Shown here: positions 61,549 through 64,000 of the stretch, in pieces
Layout: the number at the start of each line of letters is the position of its first letter
How positions within the stretch are numbered: the stretch's first letter is position 1
From: Paracentrotus lividus
Lineage: Eukaryota > Echinodermata > Echinoidea > Camarodonta > Echinidae
NCBI GenBank assembly: GCA_940671915.1
Contig: CALNVZ010000649.1
Location: forward strand, 8,039,233-8,103,232
Length of the DNA: 64,000 nt
Reading direction: 5' to 3'
Notes under the pieces: model-generated
What the model was told of the DNA's origin: nothing
Seen by the model: only the letters and a program-made list of their open reading frames with translations
Database searches by the model: none
Position numbers and translations under genes: made by a program

Positions 61549-63889
61549 AACTCTAATGTTTTGTCAAATTTACTGAGCGATATCAGTGATCTCTCTCTCT
61601 CTCTCTCTCTCTGCGTCTCTCTCTACATTGTACATGTATATGTTCACTATTTCTCTACGTGTTTTGAGTTTCACTCTGTTGTATGATGTATGTGTATATT
61701 GTTTTAAGTGTCTTGTGATTTTTGTGTTTCTGTTCTGTCTGTTATAGGTGAGTTTGTATCGTTTTAAAAATCTCTTGCTTACAATTGGGTCAATTTTAAT
61801 AGTATCAGCCACATAATATTGCATAAAGATTCTGCATAATGTATGTGGACATTTAATATGATTCTTAGACTTTTGACACAAATGCTTCTAATAGTTGAAT
61901 AATTGTTTGGGAAACATGTACACTGTTCCTGTACAGGTTGTATTTGTGTTATGTCTTATTTCTGTATTGTGATATTTTCCTTGACTGGCGTTGCTTTTGT
62001 GAATGCATTATTCTTTTTCATTTTTTCTGTTTCTGTGTTTGTTTTGAGTTTTGTCTTGCTGTTGTATAGTACATGTAGATGTTTGTCATTGTCAGTGTTT
62101 GTTAATAATACAAGTTTAATTTTGATATTTATTGTAATATTAGGTGTACAGTCAATGAGAAGAAGAAAGAGAAAGAAAGAAAAAAAATTATAAATATAGA
62201 AAATATATACTTGAAAATTTACCAATATTATACAGGTAATATATTAAAATATAAACTTCATGATAAGTTCAGAGAGAACTTTTCCACTTTTTGAAAGAAA
62301 ACAAATGTGCTTAATTTGTCTAATTGGATCAAATCAAATTAGTTTTAGGGTACAATGTATATCTCAAAGTGTAATTGCAGTTTTTGAAAACACAAAGTGT
62401 ACTTTAATCTTTACACTCCCTTTCTATTATATAAAGTGTTTGTTAGAAGGGAAGTTCTAGAAAGCAATAATTGTATAACAAAACCCAAAGAACTCATGCA
62501 TTTATGTGTAGAAAAACATTTTAAACCTGTGAAATATGATTTTATCATTTATTTTTTTTTTGGTCTGGTGATTTAGTTGAAATATTGAAAGCTTTTGTTT
62601 TTGTAATGATAACAGATAGGATACATGTTCATGATTTTCCATTATAAATTGAAGCGACAATTTTTGTTAGGACAATTTGTTAAACTATTTGAATCCATGA
62701 GACCCACATTTACATATTCATGGCTATAACATGGCTTTTCACTTTGTTGATAGGTTAAATTTTCTTTAAAACAATGCAGTCCATTCCTGTTATTTTGAGG
62801 TGCTTGTGGACCAAGCCAACTGCATTGTCATTTAATAAAATCCTATTCATTAGATACAGAGACATGTGCACATGTTAAAAGTAGGACTGGGAGAACTGCC
62901 TTGTTAGGTAACAAAATGCTTATTATAACTGGAAGTAGACTTCAGAATATAAATAAAATCTGCTTATGAAGTGCTGAAATCAGAGTTAGTCCACTGATCT
63001 ATGGAGTGCAAGAGGTCAACCACTTTGGCCTGCTCTAAATGCCATAATTATGTTCGTAATTAGAGGAAAACATCATGTTACAGATAATGTTCAATCATTG
63101 ATTACTTTTATGTGATTACATTTAATATTCATCTTGTTTATTAACTTTGTTTATAATACAGAATGATGCAATTTGTTTGGATCAAAATTGTTCTCTCCAT
63201 TTATCAGTAGGCTATAGTCCAGACTAAAGTTATTTTCTTTGCTTTGATGATAGGTCCTATAGGGCATTGTTAAAAAAGGGAAGAAAAAAAACCCAGACAA
63301 ACACAACAACTGTAGAAATTAATGCTTTTGCTTGATTAAGTTGCAGCTTCATTCTAAACCTACAGAAGATCATAGAGGTAGAGTTCTTCTTTCTTGGTGT
63401 TGTCCAGAAACTCTGTGTTGTTTAACAATGTTGCATATATAGTAAATCAGCATTGATAATGCGCTTAGAAACTTTAAAGTGCTCTAAATATATATTTCTA
63501 ATGTCATTATAGTGATAATGTGCATTGTTAATAATAACACAAACTTAATGTACTTGTTCACAGGGGAAAATGAAGTTAGTTCTATGATATGTAAGTACAC
63601 ATTTCCTCCTCTATTCCTCCTTCCCTGCTCCCCGGACATGCAGGTTCACGATGCCAATTCGCCGGCCCCTGCCTGAACTCACCTTGCCAGAACGGAGGCG
63701 TATGTTCCCAGATGCTTGACACCAACGACAATTCCTTCACTTACCTGTGTTCCTGTCCGACCGGTTTCAACGACACGAATTGCGAGAACGAGATCAATTG
63801 GTGCGACAGTAACCCATGCCAACAGGTCGGGAGTAACTGTACCGCCGATCGGGAGACGTTTTACTGCTCCTGTGCACCTGGTTATGACG
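17547..63889 (+). CDS. crb: Crumbs-like EGF/laminin-G protein, 5' part of gene
   Basis: Twelve exons chain in frame: 17547-17598, 36310-36834, 37467-37586, 41681-41881, 42776-43604, 46842-48220, 48721-49473, 49838-50775, 52199-52538, 55882-56001, 58791-59132 and 63644-63889. The gene continues past the window. Domain order is signal peptide, a laminin-G-like module, roughly 14 EGFs, then laminin-G, EGF, laminin-G, EGF plus a half EGF, laminin-G, and then at least 10 EGFs. An EGF series followed by laminin-G modules alternating with single EGFs, then further EGFs, is the layout of the Crumbs family, apical polarity proteins of epithelia. In that family the C-terminus is a transmembrane helix and a short tail binding FERM and PDZ partners. 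Those exons are not in this window, so Eyes-shut-like or another EGF/LamG protein is not excluded. Exons 3-5 are frameshifted as given. Confidence 0.75.
18857..19238. repeat. Near-identical 190-bp tandem duplication
   Basis: TTTTGGATAATTAAATTTC begins at about 18858 and again at 19048. The two units match almost base for base through GGGATGGTGAAATGAACAT. The visible difference is a length change in an A-run (AAAAAAATAATG against AAAAAAAATTATG). Such high identity in non-coding DNA implies a recent duplication. Confidence 0.9.
20445..21180. repeat. Region with recurrent GGTTACGGAGTGAC motif
   Basis: The 14-16-mer GGTWACGGAGTGAC occurs at 20782-20795, 20963-20976 and 21161-21174, all on the + strand. 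The sequence begins with a small foldback in which TGGGTGTCCGGAATTTTG (about 20450) faces GTGTCTGGACACCCA (about 20653-20667). No protein is encoded. Confidence 0.6.
22820..23005. mobile_element. Near-perfect 186-bp foldback element
   Basis: TACACTCTAAAAAATGAAAT at 22820 is inverted at 22986-23005. The arms run inwards through GGTGGAAAGGGG, AATCACCCTTTAAAGGG and GTGACAGCGTTTT to a short loop near 22905. Almost the whole element could form one hairpin. Confidence 0.85.
24176..24258. repeat. Left copy of an 80-bp direct repeat
   Basis: CCCTTCTACATTTGCATCTC and the following ~60 bp recur at about 25878-25955 in the same orientation with a few indels. The ~1.6 kb between the copies contains the foldback elements at 24545-25062. 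Confidence 0.75.
24545..25060. mobile_element. Foldback element with nested TIR element
   Basis: The outer arms are ATTGAAGATGCTAGTACTAG and following bases (24545-24578), inverted at about 25026-25060. A third, direct copy of the arm lies at 24703-24740. Nested inside, ATGCGGCGGTCACAACTCG (about 24774) pairs with its complement ending at about 25026, enclosing ~250 bp of relatively GC-rich sequence. The 160-residue reading frame across it is not a gene. Confidence 0.7.
25220..25285 (-). mobile_element. Possible retroposon tail fragment (antisense)
   Basis: AATAATACCCATTATTTATA leads into TCGCGCCTTTCCC, then TGGCTCAAAGTGCTCACA. On the minus strand this reads as the AGCACTTTGAGCC ... AAAGGCGCGATATAAA tail typical of invertebrate SINE and LINE 3' ends. 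Only the tail is visible. Confidence 0.3.
25876..25958. repeat. Right copy of the 80-bp direct repeat
   Basis: This is the partner of 24176-24258 and shares CTTCTACATTTGCATCTCG, the TTCAAATAGCACAAC block and TTCAATCTGAACTC. Small insertions separate the two copies. Confidence 0.75.
26740..27140. repeat. Diverged ~240-bp tandem duplication
   Basis: TCTCTGCCAAATTTTGGC and AAGCTTATAAACTGCTTTAT at 26793-26865 recur at 27005-27075 with the same order and spacing. The copies then continue through AGTACCCAGGAAGAC and AGTACTTGGCAGGAC. Divergence is moderate, so this is older than the 18.9-kb duplication. Confidence 0.7.
27456..28124. mobile_element. Long-TIR mariner/Tc1-like non-autonomous element
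   Basis: CAGTGCGTCCCAAAAAGAAC at 27456 is inverted as GTTCTTTTTGGGACGCACTG at 28105-28124, and TA flanks each side. The inverted arms are unusually long, about 230 bp each: inner matches include AATAACGCATGCTTCAGTGA and CACCTGTTTATGGAACGCC. A terminal CAGTGCGTCCC with TA target duplication is the Tc1/mariner pattern. No transposase remains in the ~200-bp centre. Confidence 0.85.
28239..28838. mobile_element. TTAA-bounded foldback element, family AAACCCTAGG
   Basis: TTAAAGGAGAATGAAACCCT at the left end is inverted as AGGGTTTCCTTCCCCTTTAA at the right end. The interior arms include ATGGAGATCCTCACACTGGC and its complement, giving a long imperfect palindrome. No coding sequence. Confidence 0.8.
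32041..32703. mobile_element. Foldback element with internal minisatellite
   Basis: AAGGTGGATTCACACCTACC at the left end is inverted as GGGCAGGTGTGAATCCACCT at the right. Subterminal sequence repeats ACGCGTAGTTT and CCCGTAATTTA words. The middle (about 32190-32470) is a purine-rich minisatellite of a ~38-40-bp unit containing AAACAAAGAAATACATAAG, about seven copies. The long Phe-rich antisense frames are translations of it. Confidence 0.8.
33010..34390. mobile_element. 1.38-kb element with recurrent GCGCGACGGGACGGAA
   Basis: TGGGTCAAAGCCAAAAAT (33010) is inverted as ATTTTGGCTTTGACCCA (about 34373-34389). Within it, GCGCGACGGGACGGAA or a one-base variant occurs at 33034, 33202, 33414 and 33848 on the + strand and inverted at 34195-34210. 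The remainder is AT-rich and non-coding. Confidence 0.75.
34434..34916. mobile_element. TTAA-bounded foldback element, family GAAGTTCACC
   Basis: TTTTAAAAGGGGAAGTTCAC at the left is inverted as GGTGAACTTCCCTTTAA at the right. Inner arms include GACATCACGTGCGAGCAG and its complement near 34770. The copy at 51609-52010 shares the body and the left end. Confidence 0.8.
35079..35118. repeat. Poly-A followed by (AAAT)n
   Basis: A run of about 26 A is followed by AATAAATAAATAAATAG. Simple repeat. Confidence 0.9.
35866..36272 (+). pseudogene. 5'-truncated L2/CR1-type LINE, end of RT ORF and tail
   Basis: The translation begins [20 protein letters not shown], shifts frame once near 35978, and continues with [20 protein letters not shown] and [16 protein letters not shown]. 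The pattern 'APxYL ... GDxxFxxAAPRxWNxLP ... SLxxFKxxLKTxLF' is the conserved C-terminus of L2/CR1-clade LINE reverse-transcriptase proteins. It is followed by TGTAAAGCCCTGTGATA and TAAGAGCACTATATAAATG, a typical LINE 3' tail. The 5' part is absent, so the copy is dead. Confidence 0.7.
36310..36834 (+). CDS. crb: Exon 2: end of signal peptide and N-terminal LamG-like module
   Basis: The acceptor is AG 36308-36309 and the donor GTAAGT is at 36835; the exon is symmetrical (phase 1-1). The first codons complete the signal peptide ([13 protein letters not shown]). About 160 residues follow with a laminin-G-like pattern: strand-rich, [23 protein letters not shown], an N-glycosylation site in [22 protein letters not shown], then [16 protein letters not shown] and [14 protein letters not shown] with the late paired cysteines of the fold. 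No stop interrupts the 525 bases. The first in-frame start-like codon inside it (GTG 36315) is irrelevant if exon 1 is used. Confidence 0.85.
36977..37080. repeat. Diverged copy of the CAAGCCATTGTT hairpin repeat
   Basis: GGGCAAGCCATTGTTCACAC and TCCGCACAGGCTTCTGACGC match in order the element at 56868-56975 (GGCAAGCCATTGTTAGCACA; TCCGCAGAGCCTTCCGACAC). Here the arms have become G-run and C-run homopolymers. Confidence 0.5.
37467..37586 (+). CDS. crb: Exon 3: one EGF module, frameshifted as given
   Basis: The acceptor is acttcgtag (AG 37465-37466), the donor GTATGT is at 37587, and phase is 1-1. Read across three apparent one-base deletions (near 37480, 37491 and 37571), it encodes a canonical six-cysteine EGF. 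Readable pieces are [32 protein letters not shown] and DNDL. The first residue completes the Gly codon left by exon 2. In the given sequence the frame hits TAA and TAG after 15 codons. Intact splice sites and correct cysteine spacing argue for assembly error over decay, but a pseudo-exon cannot be excluded. Confidence 0.55.
37670..37759 (+). pseudogene. Partial tandem copy of EGF exon 3
   Basis: TTTGTGAATGCACATCA, GGTTCAATGGTA and TGACAATGATTTAGGTATGT repeat exon 3 with its donor, 173 bp downstream. The surrounding AATCATATCAAATCAAA words are also duplicated. Read in one frame it gives [18 protein letters not shown], keeping the C4-C6 spacing with two compensating indels. The upstream half (C1-C2) has no match. 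It may be a genuine duplicated exon end or an assembly duplication. Confidence 0.5.
38412..38613. repeat. Recurrent GTAACGTCAGTTACC motif
   Basis: GTAACGTCAGTTACC occurs at 38412-38426 and 38575-38589, with a shortened form GTAACGTCATTACC at 38600-38613. It is nearly self-complementary and contains ACGTCA, a CREB/ATF half-site. It lies within intron 3 in AT-rich DNA. Confidence 0.6.
39203..39885. mobile_element. Ragged copy of the AATCCAACCC foldback element
   Basis: GAAATCCAACCAAGGAGAG, AATCAACCTTACAGGAAAG, GGATCCTCAAATTGGCATCA, TGAGCTCAACATATGTTG and ATTGCTCCTC follow the same order as the copies at 8094 and 50865. Small indels occur every few dozen bases and foreign-looking insertions interrupt it (for example about 39281-39372). 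It is far more damaged than the other copies, as expected if this stretch is poorly sequenced. Confidence 0.65.
39886..41145. other. crb: Part of intron 3, nothing recognisable
   Basis: No exon or clear repeat is visible. Sequence texture resembles the neighbouring error-prone stretch, so weak signals may be masked. Confidence 0.4.
41146..41585 (+). mobile_element. tRNA-derived SINE-like retroposon
   Basis: GCAGAAGTCTTGTGGTCTCG followed by GTCGTGAGTTTGAATCCACC resembles the A- and B-box halves of a tRNA-type polymerase III promoter (B-box consensus GGTTCGANTCC). The body ends with CTGTAAAGTGCTATATGGGC, CAATAAATTAAAG and (ATT)n, a common SINE/LINE tail. It lies in intron 3, 100 bp upstream of exon 4. 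Confidence 0.45.
41681..41881 (+). CDS. crb: Exon 4: EGF modules, frameshifted as given
   Basis: The acceptor is ctgcttgtag (AG 41679-41680), the donor GTAGGT is at 41882, and phase is 1-1. No single frame is coherent, but pieces in different frames line up as EGF sequence. They are GCQ and a middle of one module, a [12 protein letters not shown] stretch, [17 protein letters not shown], and finally YICYTSTG, which ends one base before the donor. The last piece continues into exon 5 as YITGKSVC, completing C5-C6 of an EGF. That junction match is the main evidence. Several one-base indels are required. Confidence 0.5.
42776..43604 (+). CDS. crb: Exon 5: six EGF modules plus two partial, heavily frameshifted
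   Basis: The acceptor is tgtcttcaag (AG 42774-42775) and the likely donor is at 43605; it starts in phase 1 and ends in phase 2. Length modulo 3 fits those phases. EGF landmarks run in order across shifting frames: [20 protein letters not shown] with [18 protein letters not shown] with [28 protein letters not shown] with EFECFCPGG and GDACELD; IDLIDE with [13 protein letters not shown] with [15 protein letters not shown] ending MDEVNG. The last half-module joins exon 6, which begins [12 protein letters not shown]. At least ten indels are needed. Antisense and other-frame open stretches here are shadows. Confidence 0.6.
43605..46841 (+). other. crb: Intron 5, nothing recognisable
   Basis: AT-rich intron with short homopolymers and several TACATGTACAT words. 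The chance frames have no splice support and no domain resemblance. Confidence 0.5.
46842..48220 (+). CDS. crb: Exon 6: EGF array, first large LamG, EGF
   Basis: The acceptor is ttttctag (AG 46840-46841), the donor GTGAGT is at 48221, phase 2 in and phase 1 out. The ~460 codons are fully open. In order: the C4-C6 half of an EGF begun in exon 5 (codons 1-14); EGF ASNPC; a long EGF ASGPC; calcium-type EGFs ASDPC and ESDPC (IDEC and INEC starts); a sixth-position EGF with IDNTQC; a laminin-G domain (about codons 236-420) with [13 protein letters not shown] and [12 protein letters not shown]; and a closing [14 protein letters not shown]. The extracellular calcium-binding consensus D-I-(D/N)-E-C is present in three EGFs. 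Coding quality is excellent. Confidence 0.93.
48221..48720 (+). other. crb: Intron 6, nothing notable
   Basis: This 500-base intron ends in a long T-rich tract and ttcttgtag. No repeat or exon was seen. Confidence 0.7.
48721..49473 (+). CDS. crb: Exon 7: LamG, EGF and a half EGF
   Basis: The acceptor is AG 48719-48720, the donor GTGAGT is at 49474, phase 1-1. The junction codon is AGC. The laminin-G domain covers about codons 1-185: [56 protein letters not shown] and the closing ISMC. It is followed by a full EGF ([11 protein letters not shown] to GGKNC). The final segment ([20 protein letters not shown]) supplies three cysteines of another EGF; its fourth is formed across the junction (T plus GT). 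All codons are open. Confidence 0.92.
49474..49837 (+). other. crb: Intron 7, nothing notable
   Basis: This 364-base intron ends in ttcttatttcag. No repeat or exon was seen. Confidence 0.7.
49838..50775 (+). CDS. crb: Exon 8: LamG and three EGFs
   Basis: The acceptor is AG 49836-49837, the donor GTAAGT is at 50776, phase 1 in and phase 0 out. The first codon is Cys (TGT across the junction). The laminin-G domain begins at once ([16 protein letters not shown]), with [28 protein letters not shown] and [11 protein letters not shown], and ends near codon 200. Three EGFs follow: [11 protein letters not shown], a calcium-type [10 protein letters not shown], and [16 protein letters not shown], ending MCEFN. 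N-glycosylation sites (NNT/NAT-type) are frequent. The phase-0 donor is unusual among the otherwise mostly phase-1 introns. Confidence 0.93.
50865..51450. mobile_element. Full-length AATCCAACCC foldback element
   Basis: Left AGAATCCAACCCAAGGAGAG and right CTCTCCTTGGGATGGATTCC plus CCTTTAA. The body is an imperfect palindrome about GAAATATATTTTCCCATG. It lies in intron 8. Together with the 8094 and 39203 copies it defines the family. Confidence 0.85.
51609..52010. mobile_element. Right-truncated TTAA foldback element
   Basis: TTAAAGGGAAAATTCACTCT begins the element, and the body matches 34434-34916 (AAAAAGTGCAGAAAAATTAA; GCTCACACGTGACGTCGCAG; CAAACTTTCACTCAT). The right terminus after TTTTTCTGCATTC is missing. 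Confidence 0.65.
52199..52538 (+). CDS. crb: Exon 9: two EGFs and most of a third
   Basis: The acceptor is cattccag (AG 52197-52198) and the donor GTAAAA is at 52539; phase 0 in, phase 1 out, which accepts exon 8. Modules are [12 protein letters not shown] to GYEGARC (with a four-residue-longer loop, NPPEGTD), [14 protein letters not shown] to GFEGDLC, and [14 protein letters not shown] to CDCVPG, where the intron cuts between the fifth and sixth cysteines. Fully open. Confidence 0.9.
54415..55023. mobile_element. TTAA-bounded foldback element, family AGTCCGGGCT
   Basis: TTAAAGGGGAGTCCGGGCTG at the left is inverted as CCAGCCCGGATGAGTCCTTTAA at the right (terminal 20 bp). Inner arms include CAAACTGATGATGTCACAGT against a complement near 54850. 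The ATTTGAATATTTGAATATTC run near 54588 is an internal simple palindrome. Confidence 0.8.
55316..55747. mobile_element. TTAA-bounded relative of the AATCCAACCC element
   Basis: TTTAAAGAGGACCAATACCC at the left is inverted as GGGTATTGGTTTCCTTTAA at the right. The centre (TTCTGAGCTCAACATATG; ACAAAACCAATGGAGAGTTG; GAGGATCCCCATAGAAGG) matches the right half of 50865-51450. It keeps an old body with new terminal sequence. Confidence 0.75.
55882..56001 (+). CDS. crb: Exon 10: EGF completing and starting
   Basis: The acceptor is ttggttttag (AG 55880-55881), the donor GTAGGC is at 56002, phase 1-1. It completes the previous module (GYTGEDC) and encodes a calcium-type [18 protein letters not shown] to CTCPDNYE, cut between the fifth and sixth cysteines. 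At 40 codons it is the size of one EGF repeat. Confidence 0.88.
56868..56975. repeat. Hairpin repeat, 26-bp arms
   Basis: GGAGACAAAGGATTGGAGGG and following bases (56877-56902) pair almost perfectly with GCTTGCCCCTCCAATCCTCT and following bases (56921-56946). The loop is CATTGTTAGCACACATTC. A diverged copy lies at 36977-37080 in the same gene. Confidence 0.75.
57895..58105. repeat. (ATC)n microsatellite, imperfect
   Basis: About 200 bp of CAT/ATC trinucleotides are interrupted by TTATC, GTC and ACC variants. The poly-Ile and poly-Asp/Met frames here are artefacts of it. Confidence 0.95.
58791..59132 (+). CDS. crb: Exon 11: three EGFs and boundary halves
   Basis: The acceptor is cccaaacag (AG 58789-58790), the donor GTATAT is at 59133, phase 1-1. 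It completes exon 10's module (GFNC) and continues with a calcium-type EGF ([11 protein letters not shown] to GRTC), then [12 protein letters not shown] to GEAC, and then [12 protein letters not shown] to CNCVEFTQ, cut between the fifth and sixth cysteines. The upstream ATG at 58772 is in the intron and is not a start. N-glycosylation sites include NNT and NFT. Confidence 0.88.
60310..60418. repeat. T-rich low-complexity block ending in poly-G
   Basis: T-runs with scattered G and C end in a run of about ten G. All long frames here are low-complexity. Confidence 0.95.
60765..61060. repeat. Degenerate ~35-bp minisatellite
   Basis: GGGTTTGTTAATCCCAAAGT-type units, each with GGNTTTGTTAATC followed by AAAATGAAATA-like sequence, recur about seven times with drifting length. 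Confidence 0.65.
61515..61626. repeat. Two (TC)n microsatellites in a ~70-bp duplication
   Basis: GAGCAATATCTGTGATC followed by (TC)n at about 61500-61546 is repeated as GAGCGATATCAGTGATC followed by (TC)n at about 61575-61626, so the microsatellite and its flank were duplicated together. Confidence 0.8.
63644..63889 (+). CDS. crb: Exon 12: EGFs, last exon in window
   Basis: The acceptor is ggacatgcag (AG 63642-63643), the donor GTGAGT is at 63890, phase 1-1. It completes exon 11's module (GSRC), then encodes [12 protein letters not shown] to GFNDTNC with a longer C3-C4 loop ([11 protein letters not shown]), and [13 protein letters not shown] to CSCAPGYD, again cut between the fifth and sixth cysteines. 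Further exons must follow beyond the window. GC content is visibly higher than in the surrounding introns. Confidence 0.88.
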
Positions 63890-64000
63890 GTGAGTGAGGA
63901 AATTAGGACTAATAAACCATTAATTGTCCCTGGAAGAAAATCTTGTGTACACATTTAATCAGATATCCTGGAATATGTTGAGTTGCGATTCTACCTCTAA

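Larger units (their letters stand above)
59133..63643 (+). other. crb: Intron 11 (4.5 kb), simple repeats only
   Basis: Holds a poly-T/poly-G block, a degenerate GGGTTTGTTAATCC minisatellite and (TC)n runs, listed separately. No exon is supported elsewhere. The pyrimidine-rich tract before 63643 ends in catgcag. Confidence 0.6.

Noticed and set aside
1..64000. CRISPR arrays, tRNA or rRNA genes, prokaryotic operons.
   Set aside because: None seen; spliced exons and repeat types are animal nuclear DNA.

Overview
This is a eukaryotic, intron-rich, AT-rich animal window. Short words such as TACATGTA and AGGCCTACATGTA recur throughout, there are many small foldback transposons, and the main gene encodes an EGF/laminin-G protein. 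Together these suggest an echinoderm, most likely a sea urchin. The species call is inference; no search was possible.

Layout, with both genes on the + strand. (1) Bases 1-2204 carry the last three coding exons of an unidentified gene (696-798, 1377-1471, 2175-2204), ending in a stop at 2202. The intron before the first of these is a ~105-bp tandem array whose unit contains a 3' splice site plus the start of the exon. (2) Bases 2205-17546 look intergenic (plus a probable 3'UTR) and are dominated by repeats. They include a 1.93-kb element with matching termini and a 5-bp target duplication (10611-12537), a CpG-rich ~186-bp satellite inside it, and nested inverted repeats at 13163-15170. (3) From 17547 to the right edge runs one large gene for a Crumbs-like protein. 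Its signal peptide is split by an 18.7-kb intron. Exon 2 encodes an N-terminal laminin-G-like module. It is followed by a long EGF series, three further laminin-G modules alternating with EGFs, and more EGFs running off the window. No transmembrane or cytoplasmic exon is present, so the 3' end of the gene lies outside.

The most useful observation concerns 37.4-43.6 kb. Three EGF exons with correct splice sites and compatible phases (37467-37586, 41681-41881, 42776-43604) are broken by many one-base indels, while all flanking exons are clean. A transposon copy in the same stretch is also unusually ragged. An error-rich assembly patch explains this better than gene decay, and automatic annotation would drop about eight EGF modules.

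Introns and intergenic DNA hold at least eight foldback elements bounded by TTAA (piggyBac-like), a long-TIR mariner-like element, an L2/CR1-type LINE 3' end, a possible tRNA-derived SINE, and three stretches in which a 14-16-mer containing CpG recurs every ~25-450 bp in AT-rich DNA. I saw no convincing tRNA, rRNA or CRISPR.
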